Shown: positions 1-9,771, counted from the stretch's first letter. The stretch: DNA of 64,000 bases from VAXT01 sp963827725 (GCA_963827725.1 CAWHBM010000001.1:620001-684000); one strand, 5' to 3'. A program made the numbers and translations. The notes: generated from the letters alone by a model not told the origin.

Positions 1-228
1 TCAGCGAAGCGGCGCGACGATCACTGGTCCCGTGCCCCTGCCCACGGAGCGGAACATCTATTGCGTGATCCGCAGTCCGTTCAAGGACAAGGACTCGCGT
101 GAGCACTTCGAGGTGCGCACGCACAAGCGGCTCATCGACATCCACAGTCCGACCCCGAAGACGATCGACCAGCTGATGCGGCTCGATCTGCCTGCGGGAG
201 TGGACATCGAGATCAAGCTCTGTCATGA
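1..228 (+). CDS. rpsJ: 30S ribosomal protein S10, 5'-truncated, broken at its end
   Basis: Small-subunit protein S10 (also the antitermination factor NusE); the window opens inside the gene. The visible part runs from GPVPLPTE through DSREHFEVRTHKR to the usual C-terminal LPAGVDIEIKL. No stop follows in this frame. A TGA at 226-228, overlapping the rplC ATG as ATGA, lies one frame away, so one base seems to be missing near 215-225. Position at the head of rplC-rplD-rplW-rplB confirms the identity. Confidence 0.93.
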
Positions 229-853
229 AGGGGATCGTGGGCAGAAAACTCGGGATGACGCAGCTCTTCGACGAGGAGAGCGGCCAGGTGACGCCGGTCA
301 CCGTGATCCAGGCCGGTCCCTGCCCCGTGGTCCAGCTGAAGACCGAGGAGACGGACGGCTACGAGGCCGTCCAGCTCGCGTTCGACGAGGTCCCCGCGAG
401 CGGAAGGCGACCAAGGCACGAATCGGACATCTGAAGAAGACCGAGACTGCCCCGCATCGCCATCTCGTCGAGTTCCGCGGGGCGAGCGAGGCCGTCCTCG
501 GAGAGCCGGTGACCGTCGAGGTCTTCGAGCCGGGCGACAAGGTCAAGGTCTCGGGGATCTCGATCGGCAAGGGCTTCGCCGGGACGATCAAGCGACACAA
601 CTTCCAGCGAGGCCCGAAGAGCCACGGCTCGCACAACATCCGCAAGCCCGGCTCGATCGGCTCGTCCGCGACGCCCTCGCGCGTGTTCAAGGGCATGCGC
701 ATGGCGGGCCGCATGGGCGGCAAGCGCCGGACGCAGGTTGGCCTCACCATCCACTCCGTCGATCCCGAGCTCAACCTGCTCCTCGTCAAGGGAGCGGTTC
801 CAGGCCCGAAGAACGGCGTCGTCGAGATCCGGGAGGAGAAACGTGGCGGCTAA
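225..853 (+). CDS. rplC: 50S ribosomal protein L3 (one frame shift near 395)
   Basis: Primary 23S rRNA-binding protein that nucleates large-subunit assembly. The N-terminal part (MKGIVGRKLGMTQLF, to about residue 57) is in one frame. From ERKATKARIGHLKK onward the protein continues one base off, through the GFAGTIKRHNF and MAGRMGGKRRTQVG segments, and ends KNGVVEIREEKRGG. The break lies in GTCCCCGCGAGC near 390-400 and fits one missing base in a C run. Overlaps rplD by 11 bases. The gene is essential, so the break is probably an indel error. Confidence 0.93.
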
Positions 854-1472
854 GGCCCCTCTCCTCGGAATCAGCGGCAAGTCGAGCAAGGAAGCGACCC
901 TCGACGAGGGCGTCTTCGGCGTGAAGGTGAAGCCACACCTCCTCCACGAGGCAGTGCGTGCCGAGCAGAACGCTCGCCGGGCGGGAACCCAGTCGGCGAA
1001 GAGCCGCGGCCTCGTTGCCGGCGGTCGTTCCAAGCCATGGCGCCAGAAGGGCACGGGCAACGCCCGCGCCGGGACGATTCGCGCGTCCCAGTGGAGGGGC
1101 GGTGGCCTCGCGTTCCCTCCGACCCCGCGCAGCTACGAGGTGAAGGTGAACAAGAAGGCGTATCGCTCGGCCCTGCGCGGCGCGCTCAGCGCACACGCGG
1201 GCGACGGCACCCTTGCGGTCGTGGACGGCTCGGCCTTCGACGAGCCCTCGACGAAGAAGGCAGTTACCTTCCTCGAGGCGTGGGGCCAGGAGCGCCCGCT
1301 CGTCCTCGTCGCGAACCAGGACGAGACGGGGCTCGTGAAGTCGTTCCGCAACCTGGAGCAGGTGGTCGTCGTGCCGCCGTCGGAGCTCGAGGTCGCCGCC
1401 GTCGTCTGGGCGCGCTCGCTGCTCGTCACCGAGGGCGCTCTCGAAACGGTTCAGAAGCGGGCAGGGTCATGA
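843..1472 (+). CDS. rplD: 50S ribosomal protein L4
   Basis: Binds 23S rRNA and lines the exit tunnel. The GTG start at 843 gives 209 residues starting VAAKAPLLGISG; longer upstream ORF sequence would only repeat the end of rplC in another frame. The tunnel-loop signature GGRSKPWRQKGTGNARAG is at about residues 60-77. Length matches the family. ATGA-type overlap with rplW indicates translational coupling. Confidence 0.96.
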   Translation: MAAKAPLLGISGKSSKEATLDEGVFGVKVKPHLLHEAVRAEQNARRAGTQSAKSRGLVAGGRSKPWRQKGTGNARAGTIRASQWRGGGLAFPPTPRSYEVKVNKKAYRSALRGALSAHAGDGTLAVVDGSAFDEPSTKKAVTFLEAWGQERPLVLVANQDETGLVKSFRNLEQVVVVPPSELEVAAVVWARSLLVTEGALETVQKRAGS

Positions 1473-1764
1473 GCTTGCATCCCAACGAAGTGCTGCTCGC
1501 GCCCGTGGTCTCCGAGAAGAGCTACAGCCTGATCGAGGACCGCAAGTACTCGTTCAAGGTGCACAAGGACGCCCACAAGACGCAGATCCGGCAAGCCGTG
1601 GAGCAGCTCTTCGGCGTCAAGGTGCTCTCCGTGAACATCGTCCGGGTTCCGTCGAAGCCGAAGATGCGCAACTACAGGATGGGCCGTCGCCCCGGCTGGA
1701 AGAAGGCGATCGTCCAGCTCAAAGAGGGCGACTCGATCGAGATCTTCGAAGGGGCACAGGTCTA

Positions 1765-1765
<1 letters not shown>
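1469..1765 (+). CDS. rplW: 50S ribosomal protein L23
   Basis: Exit-site protein that docks trigger factor and SRP. 98 residues starting MSLHPNEVLLAPVVSEKSY at ATG 1469 (upstream frame-open sequence is shadow of rplD). Typical motifs are VVSEKS near the start and PSKPKMRNYRMGRRPGWKKA near the end. Four-base overlap with rplD and one-base overlap with rplB (TAATG). Confidence 0.96.
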
Positions 1766-2603
<838 letters not shown>

Positions 2604-2607
<4 letters not shown>

Positions 2608-2891
2608 GTAGATCCTCCAAGAAGGGGCCCTTCGTGGAAGAGCGACTCTTCCAGCGGATCGAGGCGATGAACGCCTCGGGCTCGAAGAACATGATCCGAA
2701 CCTGGTCGCGATCCTCGACGGTCTTTCCCGAGATGGTCGGGCACACGATCGCGGTTCACGACGGGCGCAAGCACGTCCCCGTCTTCATCACCGAGCAGAT
2801 GGTCGGCCACAAGCTCGGCGAGTTCGCCCCGACGAGAACCTTTCGCGCCCACTCGGGCGACCGGAAGGTGGAGGTGAAGCGCACCACGTGA
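2604..2891 (+). CDS. rpsS: 30S ribosomal protein S19
   Basis: 95 residues from GTG 2604 (MSRSSKKGPFVEERL). Binds the head of 16S rRNA near the A site. The family motif KLGEFAPTRTFRAHSG is at residues 71-86. Overlaps rplB and rplV by four bases each, so translation is coupled. Confidence 0.97.
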
Positions 2892-3430
2892 GCACCCCGG
2901 CCACCCAGGAAGTGCGCGCTTCGTCGAAGTTCCTGCGGATCTCGCCGCGAAAGGCCCGGCTCGTCGTGGAGCACATCCGCGGGCGGACCGTGCCCGAGGC
3001 TCGGACCGTGCTCGCGTTCACCGATCGCGCCGCCGCTCGCGAGGTGGAGAAGCTGCTGCGCTCGGCCGTCTCGAACGCCGAGGCGAACCACAACCTGATC
3101 GGCGACGACCTCGTCGTGAAGGCCGTGTTCGTGGACGCCGGCCCGGTGATCAAGCGCTGGCGCGCCCGCGCGCGCGGCCGGTCGGTTCGGGTTCGCAAGC
3201 GGACGTGTCACATCACGATGACGCTCGTTCCCGGCATGACTGCGACCGTTACTCGGGCCGAGCCGGCCGCTGCCGAGGCAAAGCCGAAGCGCGCGCCGCG
3301 CCGCAAGGCCGCTCCGAAGGCCAAGGCAGAGACGAAGTCCGCTGAGCCCAAGGCCGAAGCGAAGCCGAAAGCCAAGGCGGCCACTCCCAAGAAAAAGGCA
3401 CCACCGAAGAAGAAAGAGAGCGACTCTTAA
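2888..3430 (+). CDS. rplV: 50S ribosomal protein L22 with a long basic C-terminal tail
   Basis: Residues 1-115 are a standard L22 (ASSKFLRISPRKARLV, SAVSNAEANHNL, RARGRSVRVRKRTCHITM). After about residue 120 the protein continues for some 60 residues of Ala/Lys/Pro-rich low complexity (AKPKRAPRRKAAPKAKAE and similar), strongly basic. Normal L22 is about 110-120 residues. Such tails occur in some actinobacteria; here the function is unknown. It probably projects from the ribosome surface near the tunnel exit (inference). Confidence 0.95.
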   Translation: MSTPATQEVRASSKFLRISPRKARLVVEHIRGRTVPEARTVLAFTDRAAAREVEKLLRSAVSNAEANHNLIGDDLVVKAVFVDAGPVIKRWRARARGRSVRVRKRTCHITMTLVPGMTATVTRAEPAAAEAKPKRAPRRKAAPKAKAETKSAEPKAEAKPKAKAATPKKKAPPKKKESDS

Positions 3431-4459
3431 TGGGCCAAAAAGTCCACCCCGGCGGGATGCGCGTCGGCGTCATCCACGACTGGAAGTCGAACTGGTACAC
3501 GGGCACGAAGGAGTTCCCGCAGGCGCTGCTCGAGGACATCAAGATCCGCGAGCACATCTACAGCAAGCTGTCGCACGCGGGGCTCTCGGACGTGCTCATC
3601 CGCAAGGACAAGCAGCGGATCACGATCGACATCTACACCGCTCGCCCGGGAATCGTCATCGGCAAGTCCGGTGCCGAGGTGGACGCCCTCCGCAAAGAGA
3701 TTCACGGCATGACGCACAAGAACGTGCACATCAACATCAACGAGATCAAGCGCCCGGAGCTCGACGCGAAGCTGGTCGCCCAGTCGATCGCCGAGCAGCT
3801 CCAGAACCGCGTCAGCTTCCGCCGCGCAATGAAGCGCTCGCTCGCCTCGGCGATGCGCTCCGGTGCGCACGGCGTGAAGGTGCAGTGCGGCGGCCGGCTT
3901 GGAGGAACGGAGATGAGCCGTTCCGAGAGCTATTCCGAGGGCCGTGTCCCGCTGCACACGATTCGCGCGGACATCGACTACGGCTTCGTCGAGGCGAAGA
4001 CGACCTATGGCCGAATCGGCGTCAAGGTCTGGATCAACAAGGGCGAGATCATGCCCGAGGGCTTCGAGAGCGTCGCCCAGCAGAAGGAGACCCGCCTCGG
4101 CGACCAGGACACCGCGCGGCGCCTCGGCGGCCGCACGGAAGGCCTCTCCGCCTCCCGCGAGAGCGGCCGCAGCAGGGCAGCCGACCGTGAGGGCCTCGGC
4201 CCAGTGCAGAAGCGGCGACCCAAGCGGGGAGCCCGGCGGCGGCCCGCGAGCAAGGACGAGACCACCCCGAAGGAAGAGCAGCCCGAGGTCGAGGCCAAGG
4301 TCGGGGAAGCGGGGCAGGCGCCCATTCTCGAGAGCGCTCCGCCGGAAACGGCTCCGGTGGAATCCCCTGAGCCCGCATGTCGCGGCTCCGGCTCCCGAGG
4401 AACCCAAGGCAGAGGCCAAGCCCAAGAAGCCGAAGAAGAAGGACGAGGAGGGAAGCTAG
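3430..4459 (+). CDS. rpsC: 30S ribosomal protein S3 with long charged tail (frame shift near 4376)
   Basis: S3 binds the mRNA entry side of the 30S head. The KH domain is clear (ARPGIVIGKSGAEVDALRKE, about residues 58-77) and the C-terminal domain contains MSRSESYSEGRVPLHTIRAD. From about residue 220 a Ser/Arg/Glu-rich tail replaces the usual short end. Near 4376 the frame moves by +1: afterwards VAAPAPEEPKAEAKPKKPKKKDEEGS reads to a TAG at 4457-4459, whereas the original frame runs on without resemblance to S3. One extra base is the simplest reading. The stop overlaps the palindrome at 4456-4623. Confidence 0.93.
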
Positions 4460-4623
4460 TGCCCCTCCCAGCAACACTTGTCGGCTTCTGGCCCGCGATC
4501 ACGCGGCGCCAGAGCCCACCCTCGCCCTTGCCAAGGCTGCAAGCCTTGGCCGCGGTCGAGTGCGGCCTCTGGCTTGGTGCTCGCGACCCAGAAGCTCAAC
4601 AGCGTCACTGGAAGGGGCACTAG
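4456..4623. repeat. 168-bp imperfect palindrome between rpsC and rplP
   Basis: The two ends are perfect inverted copies (CTAGTGCCCCT at 4456-4466, AGGGGCACTAG at 4613-4623). Inward, the arms stay alignable (TTCTGG/CCAGAA, CGCGA/TCGCG, GCCAGAG/CTCTGGC) and meet in a near-perfect central hairpin, CCAAGGCTGCAAGCCTTGG. It starts on the rpsC stop codon and ends directly before the rplP GTG, so it fills the only large gap in the S10 block. It contains no plausible gene. It could be a miniature inverted-repeat element or a structured RNA processing site. Confidence 0.85.
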
Positions 4624-5049
4624 GTGCTGCTGCCCAAGAAAACCAAGTACCGCAAGCAGCAGCGCGGCCGGCGCGCGGGGGTCTCGAAGGGCCAGACGCG
4701 CGTCCAGTTCGGCGACTACGGCCTCAAGGCGATGGAAGCGGCCTGGGTGACGAACCGCCAGATCGAAGCGGCCCGCATTGCGATGACCCGAAAGATCAAG
4801 CGCGGCGGGAAGGTCTGGATCAACGTCTTTCCGGACAAGCCGGTCAGCCAGAAGCCGGCCGAGACGCGCATGGGCTCGGGCAAGGGTGCCCCGGAGCACT
4901 GGGTCGCAGTGATCAAGCCGGGTCGTGTGATGTTCGAGCTCGCGGGCGTGCCAGAGGACCTCGCCAAAGAGGCGTTGCGCCTCGCCGGCAGCAAGCTGCC
5001 CATCCAGACGAAGTTCGTGAAACGGGAGGCTGATCTCTTTGCGCGCTAG
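4624..5049 (+). CDS. rplP: 50S ribosomal protein L16
   Basis: 141 residues from GTG 4624 (MLLPKKTKYRKQQRGR), the canonical L16 start. Contains the RMGSGKGAPEHWVAVIKPGR motif near residue 83. L16 stabilises the A-site tRNA and is a late assembly protein. No Shine-Dalgarno is seen outside the palindrome that ends at the start codon, so initiation here may depend on that structure or on re-initiation. Confidence 0.96.
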   Translation: MLLPKKTKYRKQQRGRRAGVSKGQTRVQFGDYGLKAMEAAWVTNRQIEAARIAMTRKIKRGGKVWINVFPDKPVSQKPAETRMGSGKGAPEHWVAVIKPGRVMFELAGVPEDLAKEALRLAGSKLPIQTKFVKREADLFAR

Positions 5050-5242
5050 TCAGTTGAGAGGTATGAACGACGATCAGCTCGACGAGGCGCTCGCGGAGCG
5101 CCGCCAGGAGCTGTTCAACCTCAGGTTCCAGTCGGCGACCGGCGCGCTCGAGAACCCCGCCCGCTTGAAGCTTGCGAAGCGTGAGATCGCCCGCATCCTG
5201 ACCATCAGAAACGAGCGCGAGCTCGCGAAGGAGAAAATTTAG
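5039..5242 (+). CDS. rpmC: 50S ribosomal protein L29
   Basis: 67 residues. The TTG at 5039 overlaps the end of rplP and gives MRASQLRGMNDDQLDEAL; an ATG at 5063 is a shorter alternative. The core motif ELFNLRFQSATGALENPARL is typical. L29 sits beside the tunnel exit. Confidence 0.94.
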   Translation: MRASQLRGMNDDQLDEALAERRQELFNLRFQSATGALENPARLKLAKREIARILTIRNERELAKEKI

Positions 5243-6122
5243 GTGCCAAAGAAGAAAGACGAAGTAGTCAACGGCAGACGAGACCAAGGCGGAGGAGACT
5301 CCGGTGGACGAGCCCGTGGCCGGGGAGACACCCGCCGAGGAGCCTGTGGCCGAGGAGACACCCGCCGAGGAGCCTGTGGCCGAGGAGACACCCGCCGAGG
5401 AGCCTGTGGCCGAGGAGACACCCGCCGAGGAGCCTGTGGCCGAGGAGGCACCGGCCGAGGAGCCCGTCGCCGAGGAGCCTGTGGCCGAGGAGGCACCCGC
5501 CGAGGAGCCGGTCGCCGAGGAGCCGGTCGCCGAGGAAGCACCGGCCGATGAGCCCGTCGCCGAGGAGCCTGTCGCTGAGGAGGCTCCTGCAGAGGAGCCG
5601 GTCGCAGAGGAGCCTGCCGCAGAAGCAGAGGAGCCGCCCGCCGAGGAGGAGCCTGCGCCTCCCGTCGAGGAAGCTCCAGCCGAGGGCGAGCCTCCGCCTG
5701 AGGCCGAAGCGCCCGGTGAAGCGCCCGCAGCCGAGGCAGAGGCCGTGGTGTCTACAAAGAAGCCAAAGCGCAAGCCCAGGCCCCGGAGTGAGCGCAGGCA
5801 GCGCTCGAAGCCCAAGCGCGAGCAGGTCGAGGGCCGCAAGCCGATCACCCGGCTCCCGAAGCCCGAAGGCGAGCGCGGCCGGCGCGTCGAGCGCCGCGGT
5901 GTCGTCGTCTCGAGCGCGATGGACAAGACGATCGTCGTCCGCGTCGACACGGTGAAGGCCCACCCGCGCTACAAGAAGGTCGTTCGCCGCTCGGCGAAGT
6001 TCCATGCCCACGACGAGCAGAACGCTGCCAACGTCGGCGACGTCGTCCTCATCGTCGAGACCAGGCCGCTGTCGAAGACCAAGAACTGGCGCCTGTCAGA
6101 GGTGCTCGAGGTGGCCAAGTGA
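5243..6122 (+). CDS. rpsQ: 30S ribosomal protein S17 with ~190-residue acidic repeat extension (frame shift near 5270)
   Basis: The last 80 or so residues are a normal S17 (GVVVSSAMDKTIVVRVDT, HPRYKKVVRRSAKF, VGDVVLIVETRPLSKTKNWR). In front lies a long Glu/Pro/Ala/Val low-complexity region made of EEPVAEETPA-type repeats, then a basic linker (KPKRKPRPRSERRQRSKPKR). The GTG at 5243 starts MPKKKDEVVNG directly after rpmC. Near 5268-5277 the frame changes by +1, into DETKAEETPVDEP. In the downstream frame the first start codon would be the GTG at 5304. Normal S17 is 80-110 residues, so the extension is exceptional. Its high coding-frame GC3 supports real translation. Confidence 0.9.
5304..5640 (+). 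repeat. Tandem repeat encoding (E/D)EPVAEE(T/A)PA in rpsQ
   Basis: A 30-base unit (10 residues, EEPVAEETPA) is repeated about four to five times almost perfectly, then a 45-base variant (15 residues, EEPVAEEPVAEEAPA) about three times, decaying into PAEEEPAPPVEEAPA. Copies differ mainly at third positions in the later units, suggesting recent expansion of the earlier ones. It lies inside a coding sequence and is not a CRISPR array: there are no spacers. Confidence 0.92.
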
Positions 6123-6487
6123 TCCAGCAGGAGTCTCGACTGAGGGTGGCCGACAACACGGGTGCGCGCGAGATCCTCTGCATCCGCGTGCTCGGCGGCT
6201 CGCACCGGCGGTACGCCCGAGTCGGCGACGTCATCGTCGGGACGGTCAAGACCGCGACCCCGCAGGGTGCGATCAAGAAAGGCGAGGTCGTGCAGGCCGT
6301 CGTCGTCCGCACGAAGAAGCCCTACGGCCGCGACGACGGAACGATGATCGCGTTCGACGAGAACGCCGCCGTCATCATCGACCCCGCGCGCAACCCGCGC
6401 GGAACGCGCATCTTCGGGCCGGTCGCGCGGGAGCTTCGCGAGAAGAACTTCATGAAGATCGTTTCTCTAGCCCCAGAGGTGCTCTGA
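6119..6487 (+). CDS. rplN: 50S ribosomal protein L14
   Basis: 122 residues from GTG 6119, overlapping the rpsQ TGA (GTGA). Signature motifs: MIQQESRLRVADNTGAR at the start, VTAVVVRTKK-type centre (VQAVVVRTKKPYGR) and IFGPVARELREKNFMKI at the end. Part of the L3-L14-L19 cluster at the subunit interface. Length is canonical. Confidence 0.98.
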   Translation: MIQQESRLRVADNTGAREILCIRVLGGSHRRYARVGDVIVGTVKTATPQGAIKKGEVVQAVVVRTKKPYGRDDGTMIAFDENAAVIIDPARNPRGTRIFGPVARELREKNFMKIVSLAPEVL

Positions 6488-6488
6488 G

Positions 6489-6859
6489 ATGAAGGCGATG
6501 AAAATCCGAAAGGGCGACACAGTGCACGTGCTGGCCGGCAAGGACCGCGGCAAGCAGGGGCGCGTGCTCGAGGCGCGCCCAGACGAGAAGCGCGTGATCG
6601 TGGAGAACCTGAACATGATCAAGCGGCACTCTCGTCCGAAGCCGATCAAGAACCCGAGCCGGATGGGCGGGCAGCAGGTCACGCCCGGCGGCGTGATCGA
6701 GAAGGCCGCTCCGATCCAGATCTCGAACGTGATGCTCATCTGCCCCACGTGCAACCGGCCGACCCGAGTCGGCTACGTGATCAGGAAGAAGCAGGGCGAG
6801 GACGACCGCAAGGTGCGCGTCTGCAAGCGCGACGACTGCCGGCAGGAGATCGACAAGTA

Positions 6860-6860
<1 letters not shown>
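6489..6860 (+). CDS. rplX: 50S ribosomal protein L24 with CxxC/CxxxxC C-terminus
   Basis: KOW-domain assembly initiator, 123 residues from ATG 6489. The KOW motif VHVLAGKDRGKQGRV is at residues 11-25. The C-terminal part contains CPTC and CKRDDC pairs, an apparent zinc-binding site found in many actinobacterial and thermophile L24s. Starts one base after the rplN stop. Confidence 0.96.
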
Positions 6861-7442
<582 letters not shown>

Positions 7443-7450
<8 letters not shown>

Positions 7451-7628
7451 GAAGTCTCTGATCGCCAAGGCCAAGCGGACGCCTCGCTTCAAGGTCCGCG
7501 CTTACAGCCGCTGCAACCGCTGCGGCCGGCCGCGTGCGGTCTACAAGAAGTTCGGCCTCTGCCGGATCTGTCTGCGCGAGCTCGCGCACGAGGGCGCAAT
7601 CCCAGGCATGACGAAATCGAGCTGGTGA
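7443..7628 (+). CDS. rpsN: 30S ribosomal protein S14, type Z (zinc-binding)
   Basis: 61 residues from GTG 7443 (MAKKSLIAKAKRTPRFKVR). Short zinc form with CNRC and CRIC pairs (residues 24-27 and 40-43), the standard actinobacterial spc-operon S14. Ends with GAIPGMTKSSW as in the family. Confidence 0.98.
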
Positions 7629-7632
7629 ACTG

Positions 7633-8067
7633 ATGCATACAGACCCAATCGCAGACATGCTCACGCGCATCCGCAACGCCAACAAGGCGATGCACGAGAC
7701 GACCGAGATGCCCACTTCGCGGCTGAAGGAGCAGATCGCCCGCATCCTCAAGGACGAGGGCTACATCAGCGACTTCCGCGTCGTCAGCGCAGAGGAGCAC
7801 AACGCCAAGCAGGAGGACAAGAAGAAGCACCGCGCCTACGGGACGCTCGTCGTCGAGCTGAAGTTCGGCCGCAACCGCGAGCGAATCATCACCGACCTGA
7901 AGCGCGTGTCAAAGCCCGGTCGCCGCGTGTACGCTCGGAAAGATCGCCTGCCGCGCGTGCTCGGGGGCATGGGCACGGCGATCCTCTCCACCTCGGGTGG
8001 GCTCGTGACGAGCCGCACCGCGGAGGAGCGCGGAGTCGGTGGCGAAGTGGTGTGCTTCATCTGGTAA
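7633..8067 (+). CDS. rpsH: 30S ribosomal protein S8
   Basis: 144 residues from ATG 7633 (MHTDPIADMLTRIRNAN). Binds the central domain of 16S rRNA and in model bacteria represses the spc operon. The C-terminal motif SRTAEERGVGGEVVCFIW is intact (printed here as its natural end). It is slightly longer than average through an insert at about residues 60-70 (EDKKKHRAYG). Confidence 0.97.
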   Translation: MHTDPIADMLTRIRNANKAMHETTEMPTSRLKEQIARILKDEGYISDFRVVSAEEHNAKQEDKKKHRAYGTLVVELKFGRNRERIITDLKRVSKPGRRVYARKDRLPRVLGGMGTAILSTSGGLVTSRTAEERGVGGEVVCFIW

Positions 8068-8071
8068 TCGC

Positions 8072-8605
8072 ATGAGTCGAATCGGCAAACAGCCCATCGA
8101 GGTACCGGACGGCGTCAACGTCGCGCTCGACCCTGGTCGCGTCACGGTCAACGGCCCTCTCGGTGAGCTGACGCAGAACGTGCCGATTCGGATCACGATC
8201 GAGAAAGAGGACGGGCAGCTGCTCGTGAAGCGCCCGACCGACCGGGGCGACGATCGCGCGCTGCACGGTCTCACGCGCTCGCTCGTGGCGAACATGGTGG
8301 AAGGCGTCACCAACGGCTTCGAGAAGCGCCTCGAGATCCAGGGCGTCGGCTACCGCGCCGCGTTGCGTGGAACTGCGCTCGAGCTGAACGTCGGCTACTC
8401 CCATTCGGTCGTGATCGAGGCGCCCGCCGGAATCGAGTTCGAGGTGCCGGTGCAGACCGAGATCCTCGTCAAGGGCATCGACAAGCAGCTGGTCGGGGAA
8501 ATCGCAGCCGAGATCCGCGACGTCCGCCCGCCCGAGCCGTACAAGGGCAAGGGAATCCGCTACCAGGGCGAGTACGTGCGCCGGAAGGTCGGGAAGCGAG
8601 CCTAA
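8072..8605 (+). CDS. rplF: 50S ribosomal protein L6
   Basis: 177 residues. The start is ATG 8072 (MSRIGKQPIEVPDGVNV); an in-frame GTG 33 bases upstream lies inside rpsH and is rejected. Conserved C-terminal segment PPEPYKGKGIRYQGEYVRRK is present. L6 sits at the factor-binding site. One-base overlap with rplR. Confidence 0.97.
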   Translation: MSRIGKQPIEVPDGVNVALDPGRVTVNGPLGELTQNVPIRITIEKEDGQLLVKRPTDRGDDRALHGLTRSLVANMVEGVTNGFEKRLEIQGVGYRAALRGTALELNVGYSHSVVIEAPAGIEFEVPVQTEILVKGIDKQLVGEIAAEIRDVRPPEPYKGKGIRYQGEYVRRKVGKRA

Positions 8606-8958
8606 TGGCCACACTCACGGTCAGAGAGGCCCGCGTGCGCCGCCACAGGCGTGTGCGCAAGACCGTCGTCGGAACGGCCGAGCGGCCTCGCCTGGCCGTC
8701 TTCCGTTCGAACTCGGGCATCGAGGCGCAGCTGATCGACGACCTCGCAGGCAAGACGCTTGCCGCGGCGAGCTCCCTTCATTTGAAGTCGTTCAAAGGCA
8801 ACAAGACCGCCCAGGCGGCCGAGGTCGGAAAGACCCTCGCCGAGGCCGCGAAGAAGGCAGGCATCGAGCCCGTCGTCTTCGACCGGGGCGGTTACCTCTA
8901 CCACGGGCGCGTGAAGGCGCTCGCCGATGCAGCCCGCGAAGGAGGCCTCAAGTTTTGA
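8605..8958 (+). CDS. rplR: 50S ribosomal protein L18
   Basis: 117 residues from ATG 8605. 5S rRNA-binding protein: RPRLAVFRSNSGIEAQLIDD region and FDRGGYLYHGRVKALADAAR at the C-terminus are typical. TAATG junction with rplF and ATGA-type (TTGA) overlap with rpsE. Confidence 0.97.
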   Translation: MATLTVREARVRRHRRVRKTVVGTAERPRLAVFRSNSGIEAQLIDDLAGKTLAAASSLHLKSFKGNKTAQAAEVGKTLAEAAKKAGIEPVVFDRGGYLYHGRVKALADAAREGGLKF

Positions 8959-9623
8959 GTACCACGCCGGTCGAACGTGAAGTCATTTCGAGAGAGCAAG
9001 CCCGCGAGCTCAAGGAGCGCGTGGTCGAGATCAACCGCGTCGCCAAGGTGGTCAAGGGCGGCCGGAGGTTCTCGTTCACGGCGCTCGTCGTGATCGGGGA
9101 CGAGGTCGACCGCGTCGGGCTCGGCTACGGGAAGGCCCGTGAGGTGCCGCTGGCGATCTCGAAGGCCGTCGACGATGCGAAGAAGAACCTCTTCACGATC
9201 CCGAAGCACGGCACGACGATCACCCACCCGATCGTCGGCAGGTTCGGTGCAGCGCGGGTGATGCTGCGCCCGGCTAGCGAGGGAACCGGCGTCATCGCCG
9301 GCGGTGGCGTCCGCGCCGTCCTCGAGCTCGGCGGGATTCGCGACATCCTCGCGAAGAGCCTCGGAACGACGAATCCGATCAACATGTTGAAGGCGACCGT
9401 CCACGGGCTGCAGCACCTGCGCCGCCCCGAGGACGTGGCGGCTGCCCGCGGTCTCACCATCAGCCAGGTGCTGCCGGTGAGCGCGAAGGTTGAGGAGCCG
9501 CTCTCCGAGCCGGTCGCCGAGATGGCCCCGCCGGCGGCAGAGACGGCCGAGCCGGCCGAGCCGGTGGCCGAGGAGCAGAAGGAGACAGAGAGTGGCGAAA
9601 GTCAAGATCAAGCAAGTTCGTAG
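8955..9623 (+). CDS. rpsE: 30S ribosomal protein S5 with acidic tail
   Basis: 222 residues from TTG 8955, overlapping the rplR TGA. S5 dsRNA-binding domain (EINRVAKVVKGGRRFSF) and C-terminal fold (GVRAVLELGGIRDILAKSLG) are intact. The final 45 residues are an acidic Glu/Pro/Ala tail (ETAEPAEPVAEEQKETESGE) not found in most S5 proteins but resembling the rpsQ extension. Confidence 0.96.
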   Translation: MSTTPVEREVISREQARELKERVVEINRVAKVVKGGRRFSFTALVVIGDEVDRVGLGYGKAREVPLAISKAVDDAKKNLFTIPKHGTTITHPIVGRFGAARVMLRPASEGTGVIAGGGVRAVLELGGIRDILAKSLGTTNPINMLKATVHGLQHLRRPEDVAAARGLTISQVLPVSAKVEEPLSEPVAEMAPPAAETAEPAEPVAEEQKETESGESQDQASS

Positions 9624-9771
9624 CTCGATCGGCCAGTCTCAGCGCCACCGCGGCACGCTCCGCGCCCTCGGCCTGGGCAAGATCGGGCGCACCACGGAGC
9701 AAGAGGAGAGCCCACAGCTCGCCGGTATGCTCAGAAAAGTTCGCCACCTCGTCGAGATCGACGGAAAGTAG
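9592..9771 (+). CDS. rpmD: 50S ribosomal protein L30
   Basis: 59 residues from GTG 9592 (MAKVKIKQVRSSIGQSQRHR), overlapping the rpsE tail by 32 bases in another frame. The short L30 fold and TLRALGLGKIGRT motif are clear. The overlap means the acidic rpsE tail DNA also encodes the start of L30. Confidence 0.95.
   Translation: MAKVKIKQVRSSIGQSQRHRGTLRALGLGKIGRTTEQEESPQLAGMLRKVRHLVEIDGK

Noticed and set aside
4444..4623. rpsC frame continuing to 4623 as an authentic long S3 C-terminus
   Set aside because: The continuation reads through the palindrome without ribosomal-protein character, while the +1 frame gives a Lys/Glu tail matching the style of the operon and stops at the element edge.
5304..5640. 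Regular 30/45-bp repeats as a CRISPR array
   Set aside because: Units are contiguous without unique spacers, keep a reading frame, and end in the S17 domain.
5239..6011. Long minus-strand Gly/Leu-rich and Ser/Gly-rich ORFs opposite rpsQ, up to 345 codons
   Set aside because: They are antisense to the acidic repeat of S17; their low complexity follows from the repeat, and the plus frame encodes a real S17 core with proper GC3.
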